DNA of 64,000 bases, taken from the NCBI GenBank assembly GCA_037013495.1, contig CM072803.1, positions 22,589,501 to 22,653,500 of the forward strand, given 5' to 3'. The position numbers and the translations under genes are program-made. This DNA is from Hippophae tibetana. Its lineage: Eukaryota; Streptophyta; Magnoliopsida; Rosales; Elaeagnaceae. Shown here in pieces: positions 1 through 10,767 of this stretch. Position 1 is the first letter of the stretch, and every line of letters starts with the position of its first letter. The notes below the pieces were generated by a model that saw nothing but the letters and a program-made list of their open reading frames with translations, had not been told where the DNA came from and did not search any database.

Positions 1-267
1 TGATGGTCTCCGCGTAAAACATAGGCAACGAAAGAGAAACGGAGAAACGTTCTCCCTCTGCTCACCATTAGTTCAAAGCTCGCGGGCCGTTCGGCCGGCA
101 ATTACTTGTTGGTTTGGCGGCCTTCTATTTTCTCAGGTGATTTTTCCGGCGATCTGAAGTTGTTGAGAGTCTCTTTTGAATTCCGTGCATTGGTTTTCAA
201 TCTCAATCCTATTTCTATCCCGTAAAACAAAATCTCTTGTTCGGTTCAAAGAGGTTGTTGAATTTCA
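1..267 (+). promoter_or_regulatory. 5' leader/upstream region of the SAP-like gene
   Basis: This stretch precedes the first ATG of the AN1 zinc-finger gene. It is more GC-balanced than the surrounding intergenic DNA and carries CT-rich patches, which is typical of a plant 5' UTR. The transcription start is not visible and may lie before the window edge. No clear TATA box was identified. Confidence 0.4.
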
Positions 268-3054
268 ATGGGAACACCGGAATTTCCAAATCTGGGAAAG
301 CATTGTTTTGTTGAAGAATGCAATCAACTTGACTTCTTGCCCTTCACCTGCGATCGCTGTACACAGGTTTCAGATCTCTCTGAGTTGTGTTTATTGTTTT
401 CTATGTTATCCCCAGTTTTGTTGAATAATTTAGGACTCGATTGGATGTGCCCTCCTAGAATTAGTTTATTGTAGTTACATGGATATGTTTTGAAATGATA
501 AAGGAGGTACTTTAGTAAAAAATGTAAAAAAAGTGATTTTGGGTGGAATTTTGGTAATTATATTAGGAGCAGTATGCATCTTAAGCAAACACTTGTCCTA
601 AAAGCATTTATAAAAGTGGGAGGAATTCATGTTTGATCCTGGACTAAACATGGACTAATAAGCTGACATGATGCTGCATACAAGTTAAAGTAGGGGAGAG
701 AGAATACTGAGAGCGGGTGGGAGGAATTACACGTTTTTGATCTCCTTTCTACCTCTCACTACTATTTCTCCCTGTGTTAATTGGTTTGTACCACCACATT
801 TGCTTAGTACATGACCAATCAATAATTTCTCGTAGGTAGAAAAGAGAAAGCATAATCAATTACAAATGTGTCCATATTTTTCTATTTTTATGTTCAGCCA
901 AAAATTCAAAGTCTTTGTTCTTTTAGGATGTATATGTTCTCGATGAGTTTGCTCATGAATTGTATGGCATGGCAAAGAAAGAGAATTTAATAATTAAAAA
1001 GTATGCGATGATTCATTAGTAGTAAGCAATGGGAAAGAATTAAAAAAAGAGTCATGTTTGAGTGTATAATTATTGGATTTACCAAAGAACATATTTTGGT
1101 GTCTAGGAGAAAGTTAATGAAGAAAAAGCTGTTTTTGTTTTCTTTTCTACTTGGAAGAATTAAAATAGGTTTAGTATTCCAGTTAGGCTGCAAGGTACTC
1201 CTAGTGATGGGAGATTAGGTTTCTTGTGCTTACTGTTAGTATTTATAAATGTATGTTGGCCCATCTCCCAATGAATTCAATTCAACTCTTGGGAGCTTTT
1301 GGAGAACTAGTGATCAACGTGGGTGGTCCTGTTTTCAACCCATACAATAACCAGCTGGTGTGTGTTCGAACCATGCAACAAACTAGCCATCATCCGGGTT
1401 TTGAACCAAAAAAAGTAGCCAGTTGTCCTATGTTAGTTTACATATATTAACATGGATAACATAGAAGAGGGGTAGCTCTAGACCCTTTTCTTCTTATATT
1501 GATAATTGCAAGTGAAACATCAATTCTGATATCCTTTTTGGAGTCATTTTGTCATTGATTAATCAACATATGTACGAGGCTTGTATTTGCATCAAATGGC
1601 TAAAGTTTTAGGTGTCAAAACTATGCCAATTGAGCTAGGTTGTTCGGTTGATTTAATTGTAAAATTTAGTTTTTCTATCTGTGTACTAATGTGTTTCGTT
1701 TGTGTGCATGGTTGTGATCCATCTGACTTTTAAAGTAGAATTGCACCGTCCTTGGTGTTGATTTTTGAAATACTTTTTTGTGATGATATGGTGATAGTTT
1801 ATGTTGGTTTTTCAGAGGAGGAAATAATTCTACAATATGTACGTATGGATTTACAATTACCCCCTTTTCTCTTGTTTTATTTTTCTAAGTTGGTTGAATG
1901 CAACCTATGTTACTCGGACTCTTTTAAGACACCAAAAACTGTAAATTTTTGAATATACATTTGGGTGTCGGACAATTTAATTTTTCTAATTTTTTTGTTT
2001 GTTTGTAAATTTACATCAAATTAGAGTATCCGAATACCCACACTCACATCCAAGACATGTCATTTAAACACGAATACTTCACTAAATATGAAGAGTCCAA
2101 GTAACATAGAATGCAACTACATTGTTTTGAAATTTTCTTCATCTATGGTTTAAACTGTTTTCATCCCCCTTCCTCCTCCTCCTCCTTCCCTCTTTAATTC
2201 ATCATTCCCGTTTGTCCTGATGGTGTTTGGTGTTTGGTGTTTGATTGGTGCTAATAGTTTATATACAATTTTAACAGGTCTTTTGTTTGGAGCATCGAAG
2301 CTATGGTAAACACCATTGTCCAAAAGCTGACAAGAAGGATGTAACTGTTGTCATTTGTCCACTTTGTGCCAAAGGAGTTCGGTTAAATCCGGATCAAGAT
2401 CCAAATATTACTTGGGAGGCACATGTTAACACTGACTGTGATCCATCAAATTATGAGAAAGCAACAAAAAAGAAAAAATGCCCTGTTCCCTACTGTAAGG
2501 AGATCCTAACATTCTCAAACACAATCAAATGCAGGGACTGCTCTGTAGATCACTGTTTGAAACACCGGTTTGGACCTGATCATAAATGCCCTGGGCCTAA
2601 GAAACCCGAAGCAAGTTTCCCAATGATGGGCCTTCTGAACCGCAATAGGACAGAAGGGCGAAAGCCGAATAGAACTTCTGCTACATCTTCAACCAAATGG
2701 ACTACAAGCTTTCTTAATGCCGCTTCAAGTTTCCGTGCATCTGCTGAAGCAAGTGTCGCAAAATTGAGTACTGAAATAAGCCAAAAGTGGCAGATAGCAA
2801 ATGATGGTGTGGCAGAGAGCAGTAGTAATGGGAGTAGAAATGGCTTGGAGGTGTGCCCACAGTGTGGTGCAAAGTTTTCGTCTGTCACTGCTCTCGTAGA
2901 TCATGTGCAGAAAGCTCATGAAAGGGTTGGAAAACAAGGTGGAGGAAAGAAAGTAACCATTGATGCCTGCCCAAAATGCTCTCGAGGATTTGTTGATCCT
3001 GTTGCACTTGTCGAACATGTAGAAAAAGATCATGGTGGTACTTCTAAAGCCTAG
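268..3054 (+). CDS. AN1 and C2H2 zinc-finger stress-associated protein (SAP11/13-like)
   Basis: Two exons: 268-366 and 2278-3054, joined in phase 0 across a 1.9-kb GT-AG intron, giving 291 aa. The intron splits the first AN1 finger (Cys13, 18, 28, 31, 36, His39 to Cys47). A second AN1 finger spans residues about 101-137. Two C2H2 fingers with C-x2-C-x12-H-x4-H spacing follow at about 226-247 and 264-285. Tandem AN1 plus tandem C2H2 is the layout of plant stress-associated proteins of the SAP11/SAP13 (PMZ-like) subgroup, about 280 aa in Arabidopsis. Members are linked to abiotic and metal stress responses and, in some family members, to ubiquitin or proteasome contacts. The exact role here is inferred from family only. 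The start at 268 was chosen because it begins the conserved [11 protein letters not shown]-terminus. The intron carries a MITE at 1905-2109. Confidence 0.92.
1905..2109. mobile_element. MITE copy 1, in the SAP-gene intron, with target duplication
   Basis: Terminal inverted repeats CTATGTTACTCGGACTCTT (1905-1923) and AAGAGTCCAAGTAACATAG (2091-2109) differ at one position. The flanks are the perfect 8-bp direct repeat AATGCAAC at 1897-1904 and 2110-2117. About 205 bp with no coding capacity, so a non-autonomous DNA transposon; the 8-bp duplication suggests the hAT superfamily. Related copies lie at 12850 and 18100. Confidence 0.85.
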
Positions 3055-4690
3055 GCCGGTGTCAACATTGGCCAAATTACTCGGTTGGGACGTTTGATGG
3101 ATCTTCATTTGAACATGGCTTCTGAAATTCTAAAGCAGTTTGGTGCAAAATAGTTATGAGCAGTGAACTTGATCTTTTGTGTTTTTAACATTATAATTTA
3201 CCAAATGTGCTCTTCGTTCTTTCCTGAAATCACCCGTTATACTGTCAATTGGGGTTTCTGACCCTTTGATGATTTGAATTCATAGCTATAAAAGAAAGTG
3301 TCACATAATGAAGTTGAATTCAAAGGAAAGAGACATTTCTTTGGAAATTCGGACCTAAATTACATTATGTAAATGATTTGATTCACCTTGCAAATACATA
3401 TTAATTATAATCATATTGAATATATATAATACTATGTAAATGAGATTTGATTAATCTTAAAATAACATATTAATCATATAATATATAACATGTGTACACC
3501 ATATATATAATTTATAAATTTTATAAATTAAATGTTTACACTTTATGAATAACATATTATTTTAAAATTAATTTAATTATATATAAATTAAAATAAGCTT
3601 TCAAATCCTTTGTTTCATACACGAGTGTACTTTTTACACCTTTTGTTCACTTGATTTCATTATTTAAATATTGGATGCACATATTTGCGTATCGGACATA
3701 GATTTTCGTAAATTTTCATTAAATTAGAGCTAAATACTTAGCTTTATGTCAATATTGCATCACTTCTACACGATACATATGTCGATAGACTATTGTGTCA
3801 CTTTTATATCAGATATAAGTAAGTTTTTATTTAACAATTCTTCAAATCAATTTCATCAACTTAGTTTGTAAATTAGTCCAAAACTAACCTCATTTTGAAT
3901 CCAAAGTAATTGAATAATTATCAAAAATATCTTTAAATTTTGAAGTAATATCATAAATATCTTTCAAATTTAACGGAAGTTAAAGTTAATAGAATCAAAT
4001 AATAATCTTTTGTGCCTAAAAATATTATAAAAAAAATTAAGAAAAAATAAAAATAAAAACACTAGACATCTCGTGATATTTCTCACAAGAAATGAATATT
4101 AGTAAAAATAAATTTAAATAAATACAAAAAAATAAGATTAAATCTTAAGGAATAGATTATTTAAAGATTCATCATTCTCAAAAATAACGAAAAATATTTT
4201 AAAGAAAATAATTTATTATGAAATAAGTAATAAAGAAATGAATATTAATATTACAGATGCAAAATAAATGTATAAAATATAATTAATTGACAAAAAAATT
4301 ATTATAGATAAATTATCAAAAATCTCCCAAAAATATAAAAGAAAATTAGATAAATACATTTAAGATAAATCTAAATATTAATAAAAGCTCACTTTAAGAA
4401 ATAATAGATACACCGATAAAATTAACACTCCTAGATAATAAAATAATAAATAAAAAAGATGTTTTATTAGGAATAATCAATGAAAACATAGTATATTAAA
4501 ATTTATAGCATACCCTAAGTTTAAAATTAATATTAATGATAGAAATTTAAATTAAGTGTTAAATTTAACCTATAAATTTAAAATATAACATTTAATAAAA
4601 GAAGAAAATCATTTATTTTCGGTACACTATATAGTAGGATATTCATTAATAAACAGTCATAATAATTCAATATATAGAATAAATTAATTC
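3055..4690. other. Intergenic, SAP 3' UTR then AT-rich DNA
   Basis: The first 150-200 bases are presumably the SAP 3' UTR; no clear polyadenylation signal was chosen. The rest is very AT-rich with no supported gene. A stretch near 3650-3830 has inner-sequence similarity (a Leu-like AAATTAGAG core and paired TCGGACA-type motifs) to the MITE family seen at 1905, and may be a decayed copy. Confidence 0.5.
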
Positions 4691-5810
4691 ATAAAAATAT
4701 ATAAAACTTTTCAAGAAATTGGATAAATAATAAAACCCAAAATGTTAACAAACTTTGAAATACCTAAAGAATGGAACTTAGATGTTAAAAAAAATCTCTC
4801 ATACTATGAAGAAATAGTAATGTATCAATGTTTACGTTTATAGATCCTTAAGAAAAAAACTTATAACAAAGAAAGAAAGGTTATAGTTCTAAAAAAATAA
4901 GTTGAAATAATAAAAGCATCAGTCTATGACGTAATATTAGAAAGAAAATTATACCTTTTTTATCCCAATAATGTTAAAAAAATTACATAATATAGAATTA
5001 TATTTTGATGGAAGCCTAATAGGCATATAAAAAACCAAATAATAATATTGAAAGCTTTAATTATTTTAGCAGAAGAAATAGATATAGTACAATAATAAAA
5101 CATAAAGTCCTTATAAGATATACATGAAACACCAAAATAACTCTTAAAAGAAATAAAAGAATATGGTTATAATAAGAAATTACAACAAGATATACAAAAA
5201 GAATTTATAGAAGTAAGAAATGATGTAAATAACATACCCATGGACAATGAAATCATAGGTTACAAATTTGATCAATTTGTAAGATTAAAAAAAGAATCAA
5301 CTAAGAGCTCAAATACATTGATACCTAGGAAAGAGAAAAAAAATTAAAAATAAAGAAAGAGCTATAGTCTTAGTTTAATGGAATATAAAAAAGAATTAGA
5401 ATAACAGTTTATAAACTTTAAGAATATGGACATATAAAAACATTTAGTTTGTTAACCCTAATATAGGAAGAGCTAGAAAGATATTATGATGAAAAACTTT
5501 GTACAAATAAAGATAAAAATGAAGATGATATGATAATAATCAATTAAACTAATTTTAAACCAAATAATATGATTTTAAAAAAAATCATATAAAACCAATT
5601 TAATTACCATTTCTTTATCAAGAAAGAAGATATGACCATATAGATAATAAAGAAATTGGGAAATGTTAGAAAAACTTGACCTTCCTTATAGAAGAAAACA
5701 ATGACTCTAAATGGAAAAAATGATTACATTTGGGAACTAGAGGTAATATCCCATTATAATTCAAACATCATGAAAGTTATAGATATGATATCTTAGATTT
5801 AGATTGTAAA

Positions 5811-5859
5811 AGAGACATGAGTGGTCTAGTGGTATAAGTGTAATCATACAAATGTCTCT
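5811..5859 (+). other. tRNA-like hairpin with an 8-bp stem
   Basis: AGAGACAT (5811-5818) and ATGTCTCT (5852-5859) are perfect reverse complements enclosing GTGGTCTAGTGGTATAAG (5821-5838). That inner string matches the D-arm/A-box region of plant tRNA-Gly closely. The unit is only 49 bases, lacks an anticodon arm and a T-arm, and so is not a tRNA gene. It could be a truncated tRNA, a SINE relic, or chance. Confidence 0.3.
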
Positions 5860-8611
5860 AAGCACACAATCAAACCCTTCAACTTGTAAAGTCTTAATAG
5901 CTTACAAAATGACAAAAAATGTAAAAAAAAAATGGTTTAGAAATTTAATAGAACAACAATATTTACAAATGCAAAGCAATGCTCTCACAAGTATGAAGTA
6001 TTTAGATACTGTAGTAAATGAAATATACAAGAAATTTAGTGTAGAAGAAAAAAAATAAACATATCATTGAATCCATTGAAAATGAAATTGACGAAACCAA
6101 ATGGTATTAACAATTATGAAAATATGTGATATGTGCAATATAGATTATTTTAATTACAAATATGAAGTGTATTATCATAAATTATCAACATTCATGCAAT
6201 AAACTTATAAGGAAATATTTTTTAGAAATTACTTAGAACATTATATAAAACTATAACCGAATGATGGAATAGAAGAAATAGGAATACTATATCACACACC
6301 TTAAGAGTAAGAATAACAAGTCTTAAAAAATTAAATCATCATTAAATATCAAGAAAGACATAAATATAAAAAAAATATTTGTTTTGATATAAAAGATTTT
6401 ATAATGCTAGAAAAATATAAATGTAACATAAAATCTTACAAACAAAAGTATAAAAAAATACAAAACATTCAAAAGATATAAATTTACAAAATAGACTTTA
6501 AAAAATATAAGAGAATGTATAAAAAAGAAACTTATGAAAAATGATATTTTAGAAGAAAAGGGTATAAGCAACCTGAAAATAAAAATTATTACCCATCTTA
6601 GATTCATTCTAAGAAAGATAAAACTTAGGTGGAAGGAATTCAAAATGAGAAAGAAAAAATTAGCAATTCAAAATAGTAATATTTCTAAAAAGAAAAAAGA
6701 AAAGCTCAATTAGGTAGAAGAAGCAAAAAATGAAGACCAAAAAAAGACTTATGTCGTCTATAATGGTCCAAAACAAGAATTTGATAATAACATACCCAAA
6801 ACAAGTAAAACTATTATCGTATTTAGTAGAATAACTCACAGAACTTTCACTCATATAATAGAAGGTAAAGATAATTATGCCAACTATAGAATGCCAAAAC
6901 TAATAACACTGGATAATATAGTTAAAAATTAATTTATAGTACTGCAACAACAATCATCGTTACTAAGCATGTTGAAGACCCTAGTAAAGATAGTACAACT
7001 ACAAATACTACTTAGGAAAAAATCCTCTTGGAATACAATGGTTATTGAAGACGAAAAAGATCATTACATGAATTTAAGTAAACCATAATGGATGAGTCTT
7101 TATAATCTAACTAGAAAATATCCTCTGCAACATATCGAAGATATGAAATTTTACACCATAGAAAAAAAAATTCTCTCTCGGTAATAAATTTAATAATCTT
7201 AAAAAAGCTAATCCAATTTTTATTAATCAAGTTTTCCACATAAGTTTGATAACCTATATCCAGTAATTAATTTAAATGAATTAAATTTTTTTTAAAATTT
7301 TTTAAGAAGGCTATCAAGAACTTAAGAAAGAAGATCAGAGTGTGTGACAAGCTTATCCATCTCAGATTTTTTAGTTCACTTATGAAGTTAAATGAATAAA
7401 GTTGTGTTAGTTTCTACCATTTTATCAAATTATAGATTTTCAACACTAATAGGCAAGTTACAAAACCAAAGGCCCTTTTCAAAAAAAAAAAAAAGAATTC
7501 AATATAAATGAACTTTGTATCCTAAGAGAACAAATGTTAAGTCAAAATTACTATAAACTCAAGAAAATTGATAATTCTTATGAAGTCAAAGTAAATTATG
7601 TGAATAGTTAAGTTACAATAACTTCCTAGAGTAATACGACCCTCGTTGAAAAAGATGATGAGAAAATCAATAAGTTTGAAATAAATTTTAACATTAATAT
7701 TTTGAAAATTTGTCAAGAAATAAGAAAGATGTTTCGTTTTTATGGCAAAAAAATCACTAAAGATTACAAATGTATTTACTACATTAGAGATAGAGAAGTT
7801 AAAGATATGTCATCATCTAGGTCATCAAAAGGACTTTTGGTTGAAAATGACAAAGAAGAATTAAGATGTAAAACTCACATATTCAGTCTACAGATCATGT
7901 GAAGGAAATGAAAGGCCTAGATTCAAAAGCCAAAAGCATAAATTAGTTAAATTATTAAATTAGGGGTAAAATAGTGGTGTTTTATCCTTATGAATAAGGA
8001 TTCCTATCCAATAAAAGGAACTCTTATTTTCATTAGTTTGACATAACTTTTGCAATAACAATATCTTTACTATAAAAATTATCCATCTAATAACTATATA
8101 TCTAGAAACTATGAGTTACTAAAAATATTTTCAAAATTTTAGTTGGTTTTTAGAATTTTAATAATTATTAATATTATGAATAAAATAGAATGTAGTCACT
8201 TTTTTTATATTTTCTAGAAAATCTAATTTGGATACCATATTATGTATGAATGCAAAGATTTTACTATTACAAAGAAGATATTAAGGTTTAAGCAAGCTGA
8301 GACATATCAGGTGTAACAGAAGAAAACAAACAAAAGAAGAAAATATCATGGAGAACTCGTTAAATTAAGATATGATAATTATAATACTAAGTCAATTAAT
8401 GATCTTGAATGGTTAAAATTTGCTTATAACATTTATAAAACTGATAAATAAGAAAATGAATACAAAGAAACTAGCTATAATTCTGTATGAACATAAACAT
8501 GAGAAAATTATAAGAATAAAACAATATTTTAACAAAAAAATTAAAAATTTACTTTTAAATAATAATATTCAAGAAGTAACAACTAGTATTATAAAATAGC
8601 TAGCCATAATT

Positions 8612-8624
8612 TGGTATGAGAGCC
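8612..8624 (+). promoter_or_regulatory. tRNA-Met primer-binding-site-like motif
   Basis: TGGTATGAGAGCC differs at one position from TGGTATCAGAGCC, the site complementary to initiator tRNA-Met used by caulimovirids and Ty1/copia elements. It lies just after the coding fossil at 4742-8600, which would fit the end of a circular pararetroviral map. No LTR is evident on its left. Confidence 0.35.
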
Positions 8625-8829
8625 ATAAAAAATATATCATTGGATGAAAAGTTAACGATGTTGACCATTCAGAAACATTAATGATATTAACTATAAATTT
8701 TAAAAATATTAGAGTTATTTTATAAACTTCAAGGACATAAACAAAGATATGCTAAACTTTAGAGACATTAATGATAAATTTCCCATAGCAATCTTTGGTT
8801 TGAGTAGATTTTACATATGGTTATATGTT

Positions 8830-9690
8830 GAGACGGAGCCACACATACGTGAGAGGGGGCATGTGCCCCCTTAACTTTTTGTTGAAGATTTTTCATTTGT
8901 TGTATTTATAAATATATCTTTTTATTTTTAAAAAATATATAATAGTAGTCACTCTCAAGTTTATTATTTGAATATTATTATTTTTTCTTTTCTTTTGTTA
9001 GAATACATATTCATTTACATTCTACATAAATTTTTCACTTTTACGCTATTATTATACATTTTTTACTAATTAGACTCTAATAAAATGATAAATTTTTAAC
9101 AATAATATTGAATGAATTCAATTGGACGGAGTTCAACATTAAACGAGTTTAAATGGACGTAATTCAACTTGAAGAGTGTTTAATTGGATCACATTTAATG
9201 TGAAATGATAGGTTAAATTTTTTTAATAGTAAAAATATATAAATCGAATATAGGGATGTTATTTTTTGTTATTTTCCTTAAATTTTACTAGTTTAATTTT
9301 CCTAAAGTTTTCTTAAAAAATAATGCATTTATCTTGTATATAATTTAACTATTCCGTGTTACACTACATATAATTATATAAATATTCATTTTATTTATAC
9401 AATGTAATATTGATTTTATCTATATCTGTTTCAAAATGCTTAAATTTTTTACATATTTATTATAATTTATATTATTTAATTTCTTTCATTTTGTTATATG
9501 TCTTCGTATATATTAAGTTATATTATTTAATCTTGTTACAACTTAATTTACTTAGTTTTAAGTTTTTTTCATTGTATAAAAATACATATTTGATATATAA
9601 TTTTAATTGGTATAATATTCAAAAATATTAAGATTTGTAAATTTTTGAAATATAAATCATAATATTTTTCATATTATTTTATAATAAGTT
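8830..9690 (+). repeat. Dispersed ~0.8-kb repeat, copy A
   Basis: By-eye comparison shows long collinear similarity to the reverse complement of about 52880-53760, for example a shared CAAGTTTATTATTTGAATAT near 8956 and TTACATATTTATTATAATTTAT near 9448. It begins close to a short palindrome, GGGGGCATGTGCCCCC (8857-8872). No coding capacity or terminal repeats were established. The element class is unknown. Confidence 0.7.
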
Positions 9691-10540
9691 GATTGAAAAA
9701 TTTATAAATTTTATTATAATTATTTAAATTATTTATTTTTATTATTGAATTTATGTTTAATGTTTCTTACAAACATTAATAATGGCTTGCAATGGCTGTT
9801 AAGATGGTATAAGAGGATCGATTACACATGATCAGCATAGGATCGACCGAAAATTATTAAATACATTTTTTCTTTTTCAAAATAAATTTTTATGGACGAG
9901 ATTAATTAAAAAAATGAATGATAGGATACATCTTACATTTTTGTAAGTTTTTTTTTACCTTTAATATATTTTTCTCATATTTTTTATCTCTTCTATATCT
10001 TCGTGTCTAAGTATATAATGTATCTAACCTTTCACCTTACTTATTTTTTCTCTATTTATGTGTTTACATCACTTAACACTTCCCCATATATTTTTTAATA
10101 AAAATATCATAAAATATTTTTATATTAAATTATTTATTATCTTTAATTTTTTAAATTATAAATATATATTTTTAATCTTTTTAATTTATAAAAATATTAA
10201 TTAAAATTAAATTATATAATTTTAATTATTTTCTATCAATAAAAATTATTTTATTTTAATATTTTATTAATTTTAATTTTTATTAAAAAATAAAATATGT
10301 ATTTGAACAACTTTATGTTTAAATTTTATTATTGTTGAATTTTTTTAAATAATTTAATTTTTATACTTATTAAAGATTTTTATTTTAAAAGTAATTTCAA
10401 TAAATTAAAATAATTTAGAGATATTATTAATACTAAAATTAATTAAAATATATAATAATAGTTTAAATAAATATATTTTCTGTATTTTAATTAAATATAT
10501 GATTTAAAAAAATATCAAAATAATAATAGGGGATGATTGA
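9691..10540. other. AT-rich intergenic DNA upstream of the GeBP gene
   Basis: Long A/T runs and TTTAATT-type low-complexity sequence. No gene, RNA or clear element was recognised. Confidence 0.5.
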
Positions 10541-10767
10541 AAGGTACCAACCCCCATTTCTCTACCCTTACCCTTTCACCCGGTCCAAGTGTCCAACAGT
10601 TGAGCACGTTCAAAAGCCAACGAACCAACCCACCTCGTGACTCCTGACTGAGTCTCTCTCTCTCTTTCTCTCTAGGTCTACCCAGCTAAACACACCAAAA
10701 TTAACAGTTTAACTCGCTATTTCCTCTTCCTCGCTCTCTCTCTAACTCTCACTCCCTCTTTTCTCAA
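10541..10767 (+). promoter_or_regulatory. Promoter-proximal and 5' UTR region of the GeBP-like gene
   Basis: Base composition shifts abruptly from AT-rich to balanced at about 10540. CT-rich tracts (TCTCTCTCTCTTTCTCTCT near 10653, and again near 10733-10745) precede the ATG. CT microsatellites are common in plant core promoters and 5' UTRs. The transcription start is not determinable. Confidence 0.5.

Larger units (their letters stand above)
4742..8625 (+). pseudogene. Degenerate endogenous pararetrovirus-like (caulimovirid?) coding fossil
   Basis: Across this tract, plus-strand reading frames give long stretches of ordinary-looking lysine/glutamate/isoleucine-rich protein broken by many stops and frameshifts; the longest open piece is 68 aa at 5852-6058. 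Most stops are TAA or TAG where a Gln codon would fit, as expected from C-to-T decay of methylated DNA. A basic Lys/Arg/Tyr-rich segment around 6480-6660 followed by remnants resembling a CCHC knuckle suggests a coat-protein C-terminus. Upstream segments (4742-5820) could be a movement-protein-like region. No reverse transcriptase YxDD motif was found, so pol appears deleted or unrecognisable. A tRNA-Met primer-site-like motif ends the tract. A copia or other retroelement gag is the main alternative. Non-functional either way. Confidence 0.4.

Noticed and set aside
1226-1450. 74-aa frame in the SAP intron
   Set aside because: No recognised domain, lies inside an intron with good splice sites, and looks like chance.
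2580-3108. Open frames on the minus strand opposite the SAP exon 2
   Set aside because: They are shadows of the zinc-finger coding frame. They lack their own domain or start context.
5811-5859. A true tRNA-Gly gene
   Set aside because: Only 49 bases long, with no anticodon arm or T-arm despite a good closing stem and D-arm-like string.
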